Shown here: positions 43,617 to 51,297 of the stretch, one piece after another
Numbering within the stretch: the stretch's first letter is position 1
Layout of the letters: every line of letters starts with the position of its first letter
Assembly (NCBI RefSeq): GCF_036172515.1
Contig: NZ_JAXKVW010000013.1
Location: 1 to 64,000, forward strand
Direction: 5' to 3'
DNA from: Flexistipes sp.
GTDB taxonomy: Bacteria; Chrysiogenota; Deferribacteres; Deferribacterales; Flexistipitaceae
DNA: 64,000 nucleotides
Notes under the pieces: model-generated
Databases searched by the model: none
The model's input: the letters and a program-made list of their open reading frames with translations, nothing else
What the model was told of the DNA's origin: nothing
Program-made: the position numbers and the translations under genes

Positions 43617-45595
43617 ATGAAGTGCAGAATACAATCAACAAAATCTCGCTAAAAAGGAAACAACTGTCAATCATACAAATAAATATGGGTAATCTTTGCA
43701 ATCACGCATGCAGCCACTGCCATATTGAGGCCTCTCCGGAGGGAGAGAATATAATGGATTATGATACTTCTGTTAAAGTTATTGAAAAACTTAAAAAAAT
43801 GAACATTGAAAATATAGAAATTACAGGCGGAACACCGGAAATGAACCCCAACTTCAGGATGTTTCTGGAAGAATTGGGAAATTTGAAAAAGTTAACTGTA
43901 AGATCTAGTCTGACAATACTGAACAGCAGTAAATACAGTCATTTTAAAGAACTTTATAAAAAATATAATGTTAAGATTATAGCTTCGCTGCCCAGCATTC
44001 TTGAGGATATAACAGACACCCAGAGGGGGAAGAATTATTATAAAACATCAATAAATGTTCTGAAAGATTTGAATGAAATTGGTTACGGAACAACACTGCC
44101 GTTGGATATTGTTTATAACCCTGCCGGTGATTATCTCCCGCCGGAACAGGTAAAACTCCAGAATGAATTCAGAAATTTCCTCGGTGAAAATTTCGGTGTG
44201 TCGTTCAATAAGCTATCGGCAATTGTTAATGTTCCCATTAAACGTTTTCGGGATTATCTTGTAAAGAACAACCGGTATGAAAATTATATCGATCTGCTTT
44301 TCAGTAATCATAACAAAGCCACATGGCAAAACGTAATGTGCCGGAGTTTGCTGACTGTCGGTCATGACGGCAGAATTTACGATTGTGACTTTAATTATGC
44401 ACTAAGGATACCTGTAAAGGGATTTGAGGACGTTTATTTCTGGGATATTGACCCGGATAATTTCGAATCTGAAATTATTGTAGGAGAGCACTGCCTTGCC
44501 TGTACTGTTAACAGGGGGAGCAGCTGCCACGGTGAATTGAAAAGTTTTGACACGGAAGAGGTGGTTAAAGGCTATTACGGCAGTACTCTGAGCTCCTCAA
44601 ACGATCTTAAAACTACTGCATGTTGCGATCTCGACGATATTCCCGAATATGTGAAAGATATTTCTCCGTTGATTGCCGATGAAATCCAGATGAAATTCTA
44701 CGGTTGCGGATCTCCAATTCCTCTGCATCTGGAAGGGTGCAGTGTGGTTGATTTGGGCTGCGGCACAGGAAGAGATTCTTATATAATATCCAAACTTGCA
44801 GGAGAACATGGAAGAGTGCTCGGTATAGACATGACGAATGAGCAGATAGATGTGGCCCGAAAATATGTCAATACCCAGATGAAAGCTTTCGGATATGAAA
44901 ACAAAAATGTAAAATTTGTGCATGATTATATAGAAAATGCATTGGAATATGTTTATTCCGGTTCTGCCGATGTGGTTATATCCAACTGTGTGATAAACCT
45001 GACTGAGGATAAGGGGAGGGTTTTGGATGATATTTATCGTATGCTGAAAAACGGCGGTGAGTTTTACTTTTCAGATGTTTATGCCGACAGGAGACTGCCG
45101 GATGATATCAGAAAAAATGATCTTCTTTATGCGGAATGTCTTGGCGGAGCTCTTTATATAAATGATTTTATGAGGCTTGCGCGCAAGGCGGGGTTTAATG
45201 ATCCAAGGGTTATGAATTTCCGTGAGATTGAGATTACAAATAAAAAGGTTAAAGACCTTGTGGGAAATGCAAGATTTTATTCCGTTACATACAGACTGTT
45301 TAAAATTGATGGACTGGAGGATGCCTGTGAAGATTACGGGCATGTGGCAATATACAAAGGCGAGCTGAAATATTCGGAAAACAAATTTATTCTGGATGAA
45401 GAACATGTTTTTGAAAAAAATAAGCCCGAGAGGGTTTGCGGCAACACAGCTCTTATGCTCAGCAAATCCAGATTTAGAAATTATTTTACAATTATAGGTG
45501 ATTTTGATGAGCATTTCGGAGCGTTTGAGGATTGCGGAGGAAAAATACAGGGTAAAGAGAATGTTGATAATACAGATAAAGGATGCTGCTGTTGA
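43613..45595 (+). CDS. ArsS (radical SAM) - ArsM (arsenite methyltransferase) fusion protein
   Basis: 660 residues, two complete enzymes in one chain. ArsS part ~1-318: radical-SAM cysteines C29, C33, C36 in CNHACSHCHIEASP, TGGTPEMNPNF, and the C-terminal DUF3641 block GRIYDCDFNYAL ... GEHCLACTVNRGSSCHGEL. ArsM part ~320-660: YYGSTLSSSNDLKTTACC, SAM motif VVDLGCGTGRD (~378), ISNCVINL, then the C-terminal ArsM extension with VCGNTALMLSKSRFRNYF, HFGAFEDCGG and a terminal KGCCC. ArsS is known to make a dimethylarsinoyl-deoxyadenosine from dimethylarsinate and SAM; ArsM supplies methylarsenicals. AGGAG upstream; start overlaps the previous stop. Confidence 0.9.
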   Translation: MNEVQNTINKISLKRKQLSIIQINMGNLCNHACSHCHIEASPEGENIMDYDTSVKVIEKLKKMNIENIEITGGTPEMNPNFRMFLEELGNLKKLTVRSSLTILNSSKYSHFKELYKKYNVKIIASLPSILEDITDTQRGKNYYKTSINVLKDLNEIGYGTTLPLDIVYNPAGDYLPPEQVKLQNEFRNFLGENFGVSFNKLSAIVNVPIKRFRDYLVKNNRYENYIDLLFSNHNKATWQNVMCRSLLTVGHDGRIYDCDFNYALRIPVKGFEDVYFWDIDPDNFESEIIVGEHCLACTVNRGSSCHGELKSFDTEEVVKGYYGSTLSSSNDLKTTACCDLDDIPEYVKDISPLIADEIQMKFYGCGSPIPLHLEGCSVVDLGCGTGRDSYIISKLAGEHGRVLGIDMTNEQIDVARKYVNTQMKAFGYENKNVKFVHDYIENALEYVYSGSADVVISNCVINLTEDKGRVLDDIYRMLKNGGEFYFSDVYADRRLPDDIRKNDLLYAECLGGALYINDFMRLARKAGFNDPRVMNFREIEITNKKVKDLVGNARFYSVTYRLFKIDGLEDACEDYGHVAIYKGELKYSENKFILDEEHVFEKNKPERVCGNTALMLSKSRFRNYFTIIGDFDEHFGAFEDCGGKIQGKENVDNTDKGCCC

Positions 45596-46233
45596 AATGT
45601 GCAAAGATTGTATTTGTGAAATATCCTGAGGCCGGAAATGTTAAAACGAGATTGGCTTCTGATTCATCAGACAACTTTGCGGTGGAAATTTATAGATTTT
45701 TACTAAACAGGTTGTTTTCTGAATTGAAAAATATTGAGGATGTTTACTGGTTTGTTTCCGGAAAAGAGAATGTGGAAAAATTTGCAAAAATTTCCGGATA
45801 TAAGAACATAAAAACTCAGACGGGAGAAAGTCTGGGGGAAAGAATGTATAATGCTTTTGAAAAGATATTTTCAGAAAAGACTTTTGACTGTGCTTTGCTT
45901 ATGGGCAGTGATATTCCGGGAATTTCCGAAAACCTGATAAAATACGGTGAGGAATCACTCAGAAATTATCATTACTGTCTGGGTGGATCGAATGACGGCG
46001 GTTATTATCTGATAGGTATGCAGAAAGGCTTTTTGAAGAAGGATATCTTTGAGGGTATAAAATGGAGTGGCCCTGATGTTTATTCTGATACACTGCAAAA
46101 GATAAATGAATCCGGAAGTGTTCAGTTATTGGAAACATTGAACGATGTGGATACATTGGAAGATCTTAAAAATGAAATGAAATATGATAAACAACTATCT
46201 TCTTTTGTGGAGCAAATGTATGAAAACTTATGA
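45583..46233 (+). CDS. DUF2064 transferase, rSAM/selenodomain-associated type 1
   Basis: 216 residues of the TIGR04282/DUF2064 group, a nucleotidyltransferase-like GT-A fold: KIVFVKYPEAGNVKTRLAS at the start, GESLGERMYNAFEKIF, LLMGSDIPGIS with the metal DxP, GGSNDGGYYLIGMQKG and LNDVDTLEDL. Regular partner of ArsS and of the type 2 transferase. Start at 45583 overlaps the ArsS-ArsM stop by 13 bases (TTG at 45592 is an alternative). The reaction is unproven; a sugar- or nucleotidyl-transfer to an organoarsenical is the usual inference. Confidence 0.87.
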   Translation: MLLLKCAKIVFVKYPEAGNVKTRLASDSSDNFAVEIYRFLLNRLFSELKNIEDVYWFVSGKENVEKFAKISGYKNIKTQTGESLGERMYNAFEKIFSEKTFDCALLMGSDIPGISENLIKYGEESLRNYHYCLGGSNDGGYYLIGMQKGFLKKDIFEGIKWSGPDVYSDTLQKINESGSVQLLETLNDVDTLEDLKNEMKYDKQLSSFVEQMYENL

Positions 46234-47626
46234 CTTGATTGTGCTGGGCGGAGGCTCGGCGGGACTCGTTGGGGCCAAACTTGCGAAAGGGCTGGGGAAA
46301 AGTGTACTCCTTGTGGAAAAACGTTACCTTGGAGGTGACTGCACATGGTACGGATGTGTACCCAGCAAAACACTTCTGAAATCTGCTTCTGTTGCAAAAC
46401 ATATACAGGACGCAGATGATTACGGAATAAAAGGTTATTTTGATAATGCTGATTCGGTGTTTGGGCATGTGCGGAAATTAAGAGCCGATGTTTATTCAGG
46501 GGAGACACCGGAAGTTTTCCAAAATGAAGGGATTGACGTAGTAACAGGAGAGCCTTTTTTCAAGAATGAAAATTCCATAAGGCTTAATGACAATAGTTAT
46601 ACCGCTAAAAAATTTTTGATTGCTACAGGCTCTTCCGCATTTGTTCCTCCGATAGCCGGGATAGAAGATGTGAAATATCTTACAAATGAGAGTGTCTTCG
46701 AGATTGAAAAACCTCCTGAATCCATTACTATTCTGGGCGGCGGTCCCATAGGGATAGAGATGGCTTTTGCTTTCAGACGTTTAGGAGTCAGTGTTAATGT
46801 GGTGGAGATGAGTGACAGAATACTTTTCAACGATGACAGCGAATTGACCGGAATTCTTCAAAAAACGATGGAAAACGAAGGGATAAATTTCTATCTGGAG
46901 ACAGAAGTTAAAGAGCTAAAAAAAGAAAAAAATGGTATACAGTGCATTGTGGAGAAAAAAGGTGAAAATTTTGGTATTTGCTCGGAAAGTTTGTTGGTGG
47001 CAACGGGGAGAAAACCAAATATTTTTGATATGAATCTGGAAAAATGCGGAGTCAGCTTCGATAAGAAAGGGGTTCATGTTAATAACCAGCTTCAGACGGA
47101 TAACAAGAATATTTATGCCGCCGGGGATGTTGTGGCTCCCTATAAATTTACTCACCTGGCCGAAAACCATGCTATTATTGCTGTTCAGAATATGTTTCTG
47201 CCTGTGAAAAAGAGTATTAATTACAAAACACTGGGCTGGTGTACATATACCGAACCTGAACTGGCTAAAACGGGATTGTCAGCTGTCCAAGCAAAACAGA
47301 AATACGGAGAAAATTTTCTGACATTCAGATTTCCCTTTGATAGTCTGGACAGGGCTGTAACAGATGGTACAAATACCGGGATGGCCAAAATTTTTACGGA
47401 TAAGTCATACAAAATTCTTGGTGCGACGATTCTTTCAGAGCGTGCCGGGGAGATAATAGCGGCGGTTCAGATTGCGATGGATAACAATGTACCGCTTTAC
47501 AGGCTGGACAGAATAATTTTTACTTATCCCACCTATGCGCAGTGTTTGAAATATCTTGCAAGAGCCGCATATATTCACAAAATAAACAATAATTTCTTTG
47601 TTAAGTTAATTAAGAAGTTTAAGTGA
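46220..47626 (+). CDS. MerA-like FAD/NAD(P) disulfide oxidoreductase
   Basis: 468 residues. FAD motif YDLIVLGGGSAGLVGAKLA, redox pair in GGDCTWYGCVPSKTL (CxxxxC), NAD motif ITILGGGPIGIEMAFAFRRLG, IYAAGDVVAPYKFTHLAENHA, and dimerisation domain with FTYPTYAQCLKYLARAAY (HPT/YPT site). It resembles the mercuric-reductase-like flavoproteins that pair with TVP38 proteins, but lacks the MerA N-terminal HMA domain and the C-terminal Cys pair, so mercury is unlikely to be the substrate. ATG at 46220 has TGGAG upstream and overlaps the previous gene by 14 bases. Confidence 0.87.
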   Translation: MKTYDLIVLGGGSAGLVGAKLAKGLGKSVLLVEKRYLGGDCTWYGCVPSKTLLKSASVAKHIQDADDYGIKGYFDNADSVFGHVRKLRADVYSGETPEVFQNEGIDVVTGEPFFKNENSIRLNDNSYTAKKFLIATGSSAFVPPIAGIEDVKYLTNESVFEIEKPPESITILGGGPIGIEMAFAFRRLGVSVNVVEMSDRILFNDDSELTGILQKTMENEGINFYLETEVKELKKEKNGIQCIVEKKGENFGICSESLLVATGRKPNIFDMNLEKCGVSFDKKGVHVNNQLQTDNKNIYAAGDVVAPYKFTHLAENHAIIAVQNMFLPVKKSINYKTLGWCTYTEPELAKTGLSAVQAKQKYGENFLTFRFPFDSLDRAVTDGTNTGMAKIFTDKSYKILGATILSERAGEIIAAVQIAMDNNVPLYRLDRIIFTYPTYAQCLKYLARAAYIHKINNNFFVKLIKKFK

Positions 47627-47762
47627 AAAGAGGTTATTAGAGGTTCTTGGAAGTAGTATGGGTATTATGGGTAGTAGGGGTCAATGTTGAATTCCCACTC
47701 AACTACTCAACCAATAAACAAATACACAAATATACCAATATGCCAATATAAGTAAGGAAAAA

Positions 47763-48461
47763 ATGATGAAAATTTTGATGAATAAAAAAACAGTTATAAT
47801 AATATTGTTTATTGCGGCGATAATCATACTGAGAAACTCTCCTCTGGCGGATTATCTGACTTTCGAAAATATCATTAAAAACAAAAACAGACTGTTACTA
47901 ATGGTAGAAAACAATTATTTTGCTTCTTCAATATCCTTTATCCTTATTTATTTTTTTGCCATAACATTTTCATTACCGGGTGCAGCTATTCTATCATTAG
48001 GCGGCGGGATGCTGTTTAATGTATTTCCGGGTGTATTTTATGTAAACATAGGGGCAACAGCAGGTGCGCTCATGGCTTTTATTGTTGCGAGATATCTGCT
48101 GGGTGGCAAAATTCAGGAAAAATATGCAGAAAGTTTAAAGAGATTCAACGTAGAACTTAAAACCAACGGACATTATTATCTGTTGACGCTCAGGTTAATA
48201 CCCGTTTTCCCTTTTTTTCTGATCAATTTTCTGGCAGGACTTACAAACATAAGAATCTGGACTTTTTTCTGGACTACGTCTTTGGGAATCTTACCCGGTT
48301 CTTTGGTCTATACATACGCTGGGCGCAATCTGGGCAGTATTGACAGTCCGGGGGAGATATTCAGTACGAAAGTAATTCTGGCTTTTACAGTGCTGGGATT
48401 ATTTGCAATTGTACCACCAGTCTTGAAGAAATTATTTGCAAAACAAAAACCGGAACTTTAA
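47763..48461 (+). CDS. TVP38/TMEM64 family membrane protein
   Basis: 232 residues with about five to six hydrophobic segments and the VTT/SNARE-associated signature: FSLPGAAILSLGGGMLFNVFPGVFYVNIGATAGALMAFIVARYLLG, then LLTLRLIPVFPFFLINFLAGLTNI and FFWTTSLGILPGSLVYTYAGRNLG. Such proteins often neighbour, or are fused to, MerA-like flavoproteins. Possible role in moving or scrambling a lipid-linked product; inference only. AGGA precedes ATG at 47763. The 136-base gap before it carries low-complexity repeat and no terminator. Confidence 0.87.
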   Translation: MMKILMNKKTVIIILFIAAIIILRNSPLADYLTFENIIKNKNRLLLMVENNYFASSISFILIYFFAITFSLPGAAILSLGGGMLFNVFPGVFYVNIGATAGALMAFIVARYLLGGKIQEKYAESLKRFNVELKTNGHYYLLTLRLIPVFPFFLINFLAGLTNIRIWTFFWTTSLGILPGSLVYTYAGRNLGSIDSPGEIFSTKVILAFTVLGLFAIVPPVLKKLFAKQKPEL

Positions 48462-48738
48462 TTGTATTGGCTATTGGTGTATTGGTTCAGCGGGCATCCA
48501 ATAAATACTTTTCTACCTTACTACTTCACCATTTCACCAAAAAATAATACGCCAGTTCCAAAAAGCAAGTATATCCTACTAAATTTTATTACTCTTTTGA
48601 CTACAATGTGGTATTAAAGGTGTAAACTTAGTGCTTAAAACTTAGTACTTAATACTGATAAGTTTGTTACTTTTTTGACTGCAACTTGGTACCATAGCAT
48701 TTTACGTCACGCTCTCCTTAATTAAAAATTTTAATGTA
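48462..48738. repeat. Intergenic low-complexity repeats
   Basis: No gene. GTATTGGCTATTGGTGTATTGG tandem-like start is followed by CTTACTACTTCACCATTTCACC (complement of the GTGAAATGGTGAAGTAGT units elsewhere) and CTTAGTGCTTAAAACTTAGT (~48629-48655), the same modules seen at 8.8, 15.8 and 54.3 kb. Confidence 0.5.
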
Positions 48739-49500
48739 TTATTTTTCGCCTAAAAAAGTTGCGCTGAATACTCCAAAATTTTCATCCTTGTTTAATTCCA
48801 GGCGTTCAATTTCCGGGATTTTTGAATTAAGCTTTTTTAACTCAACTATTTCCCCATCACTGAATCCTGCACTTTTTATTATATCCAGATATTCATTTTT
48901 ACTTATTGCACCGGCAACACATCCCACATACATTTCAACAGAACTTCTTATTTCAACGGGCATTTCCCCTTCGATGACGATATCGGAAATACAGAATTTC
49001 CCGCCCGGCTTTAAAATACGGTAGATTTCCTGGAACGCCTTGTTTTTGTCCGGAACAAGGTTGATGACACAATTGCTCATGACAATATCGGCTGTATTTT
49101 TATCCACAGGGATATTTTCTATATCACCCAAACGGAATTCAACGTTTTTGTAGCCTAATTTCTTTTTGTTTTCTTCGGCTTTTTTCAGCATCTCTTCCGT
49201 CATGTCTATTCCTATACAATACCCCTTTTCTCCAGTAAATCTGCGGGCAATAAAAAGATCGTTTCCTGCACCTGAACCGAGGTCTACAATTAAATCGCCT
49301 TGTTGTATATTTATGAAACGTGTGGGGATACCGCATCCTAAACCAAAATCGGCATCTTCCGTGTATCCGGGTTGGGTTGCATAGTCTTCTCCGGATACCA
49401 TTGGTTCACAGCCGCATCCGCCGGAAGAACAGCAGGAATCCGACTGGCGGGTTATTTCGCCGTATTTGTTTTTAATAAGTTCTTTTAGCTTGTCTGACAT
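48739..49500 (-). CDS. arsM: Arsenite methyltransferase
   Basis: 253 residues. N-terminal Cys-rich SDSCCSSGGCGCEP typical of ArsM, LGCGIPTRFINI, SAM motif IVDLGSGAGNDLFIARR, GIDMTEEML, IVMSNCVINLVPDK with a third conserved Cys, EMYVGCVAGAISKNEYLDIIKSAGF. Methylates As(III) with SAM to mono- and dimethyl forms. Compact form lacking the C-terminal extension present in the ArsM half of the fusion at 43613. Downstream of arsR with a 16-base overlap, so ArsR-regulated. Confidence 0.94.
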   Translation of the reverse strand: MSDKLKELIKNKYGEITRQSDSCCSSGGCGCEPMVSGEDYATQPGYTEDADFGLGCGIPTRFINIQQGDLIVDLGSGAGNDLFIARRFTGEKGYCIGIDMTEEMLKKAEENKKKLGYKNVEFRLGDIENIPVDKNTADIVMSNCVINLVPDKNKAFQEIYRILKPGGKFCISDIVIEGEMPVEIRSSVEMYVGCVAGAISKNEYLDIIKSAGFSDGEIVELKKLNSKIPEIERLELNKDENFGVFSATFLGEK

Positions 49501-49835
49501 TTAATACCTCCATTTTTACATGTATTGTTAAGAGTTATATTCTTCAGGAAAGCGTTTATTTCATTCTCAAACAGTTTAAACGCTTTTTCGTCAATGCAGT
49601 AACATACCCTTTGGCCTTCAATATTTCCTTTTATCAGACCGGCGTTTTTTAGTGTGCGAAGATGCTGAGATACTGTAGCCTGGGACAAAGGTAACACATC
49701 GACAATCCGGCCGCACATACATTCTCCGGATTCCGCAAGAAATTTAATGATCTGAATTCTCGCCGGATGACCAAGAGCTTTGGCAATGGCGGCCAGTTGT
49801 ATTTCATCTCCGCTGAATTTATCTTTTTTTATCAT
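49485..49835 (-). CDS. arsR: ArsR/SmtB-family arsenic-responsive repressor
   Basis: 116 residues with a winged helix-turn-helix: IAKALGHPARIQIIKFLAES, GECMCGRIVDVLPLSQATVSQHLRTLKNAGLI. The ECMCG pair at the start of the recognition region is the As(III)-type ligand site, and a further Cys lies in RVCYCIDE and at the tail (NTCKNGGIKC). It should bind the palindrome at 49852-49875 and release it with As(III). Operon arsR-arsM; divergent from cfa. Confidence 0.92.
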   Translation of the reverse strand: MIKKDKFSGDEIQLAAIAKALGHPARIQIIKFLAESGECMCGRIVDVLPLSQATVSQHLRTLKNAGLIKGNIEGQRVCYCIDEKAFKLFENEINAFLKNITLNNTCKNGGIKCQTS

Positions 49836-49851
49836 ACTATTACCTTCACTT

Positions 49852-49875
49852 ATTTATCGTAAAAATACGATAAAT
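49852..49875. promoter_or_regulatory. ArsR operator palindrome
   Basis: Perfect 10-bp arms ATTTATCGTA (49852-49861) and TACGATAAAT (49866-49875) with spacer AAAA, 17 bases upstream of the arsR start. On the minus strand a TTGCTT at -35 spacing places the -10 within the palindrome, the usual repression arrangement. Confidence 0.7.
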
Positions 49876-49983
49876 GATTTGACTTAAAAAAGCAAGAGAA
49901 AATATGTGTTCTTTGGCAGGGCAAATACTGTTATTTTTACAAAGTGTTTTAAGAGCATGTGTTTAGCGGAAAACAAACTTCTG

Positions 49984-50013
49984 TTGACAATAATTTTATA
50001 ACATTGATAAAAT
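49984..50013 (+). promoter_or_regulatory. Sigma-70-type promoter for cfa
   Basis: TTGACA (49984-49989) and TAAAAT (50008-50013), 18-base spacer, 20 bases before the ATG. The -35 is a perfect consensus. Confidence 0.5.
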
Positions 50014-50033
50014 AAGGAAGTTGCAGGTGGAAT

Positions 50034-51149
50034 ATGAAAAACGCTGAAGAATTTGTGTCCTCAATTCTTGAAAAAGCTGATATTACTATCAATGGAGACA
50101 AACCTTGGGACATTACTGTTCATAACGAGCAGCTTTTCAAGGATGTCTTGCTTCGCAAGAATCTCGCTCTTGGCGAAGGTTACATGCTTAAATGGTGGGA
50201 TTGTGAAGCTCCGGATGAATTTATTAACAAAATATTAACCCATAACCTGCATACAGAAATAAAGGAAAATTTCAGAGATTTTCTATATATTTTGCCCTCA
50301 TTGGTTTTTAACAGACAGTCCTCTTCAAGAGCACGCATAATTGCTGAAAGACATTATGATCTTGGGAACAAACTTTTTGAATCTTTCCTGGATCCTTATA
50401 TGCAGTATAGCTGCGGATATTTTTACAACAAGGAAGATCTGGAGACTGCGCAAAAAAACAAAATGGATCTTACCTGTAAGAAGCTGCAATTAAATGAAAA
50501 AGATACTCTTCTGGATATCGGGTGCGGATGGGGCGGATTTGCCAAATACGCTGCTGAGAACTATGGATGCAAAGTTGTCGGTGTAAATATTTCCGAAAGG
50601 CAGATTGAGTATGGAAGAGAGCTTTGCAGGGATTTGCCCGTGGAAATAGTAAATTCCGATTACAGAGAGATTAAAGGAAAATTTGACAAAGTTGTATCTA
50701 TAGGCATGTTTGAACATGTAGGGCCAAAAAATCACAAAGAGTTTATGGATACTGTAAAAAGATGCATGAAGCCTGATGGTATATTTTTACTGCACACAAT
50801 TGGATCCAACACGTCATCGGTGAACTGTGATCCGTGGGTGAATAAATATATTTTTCCCAACGGCAGCCTGCCCAGTATAGCACAGATTGCAAGGGCTGCT
50901 GAAAATCGCTTCGTTATTGAAGATGTGCACAATTTCGGCCCTCATTATGACAGAACCCTTATGCATTGGCATAATAATTTTCTTAATTCGTGGCGAAAGC
51001 TTGAAAACGACTATGACGAAACATTCAAGCGCATGTGGGAGTATTATCTTCTTTCATCTGCAGGCGGCTTCAGGGCAAGACATCTTCAGTTATGGCAGAT
51101 TGTGTTTACCCATGAGAGGAAAGAACAGCCCTTTTGCAGATTTGTATAA
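50034..51149 (+). CDS. cfa: Cyclopropane-fatty-acyl-phospholipid synthase
   Basis: 371 residues. LGEGYMLKWWDCEAPDEFI, ERHYDLGNKLFESFLDPYMQYSCGYF (bicarbonate/substrate region), SAM motif LLDIGCGWGGFAKYAAENYG, VGVNISERQIEYGREL, SIGMFEHVGPKNHKEFM with the catalytic Glu, and FRARHLQLWQIVFT. Methylates unsaturated phospholipid chains at the membrane surface. Slightly shorter at the N-terminus than E. coli Cfa. AGGTGG upstream. Divergent from arsR across a shared 198-base region. Confidence 0.94.
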   Translation: MKNAEEFVSSILEKADITINGDKPWDITVHNEQLFKDVLLRKNLALGEGYMLKWWDCEAPDEFINKILTHNLHTEIKENFRDFLYILPSLVFNRQSSSRARIIAERHYDLGNKLFESFLDPYMQYSCGYFYNKEDLETAQKNKMDLTCKKLQLNEKDTLLDIGCGWGGFAKYAAENYGCKVVGVNISERQIEYGRELCRDLPVEIVNSDYREIKGKFDKVVSIGMFEHVGPKNHKEFMDTVKRCMKPDGIFLLHTIGSNTSSVNCDPWVNKYIFPNGSLPSIAQIARAAENRFVIEDVHNFGPHYDRTLMHWHNNFLNSWRKLENDYDETFKRMWEYYLLSSAGGFRARHLQLWQIVFTHERKEQPFCRFV

Positions 51150-51297
51150 TTTAGCTGTTCAGGGCACTAAACCTTTTATTTCTTATTTTCCGTGAGATAA
51201 CATTCATTAAATTCCCTTCTTTAATTGAAACAGGCAGTTTACATGTGTTAAAATATAATTTATATATATGTGCAGTTAAAAAATCAGGAGGTTTTAT

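Noticed and set aside
45071-45604. 177-residue reading frame antisense to the ArsS-ArsM C-terminus
   Set aside because: The opposite strand encodes the clearly conserved ArsM tail; a shadow frame.
45581-45619. The UGA after the CCC tail of the ArsS-ArsM fusion as a selenocysteine codon
   Set aside because: Read-through adds only NVQRLYL before another UGA, no SECIS-like hairpin follows, and the next gene already starts here; a normal stop is simpler.
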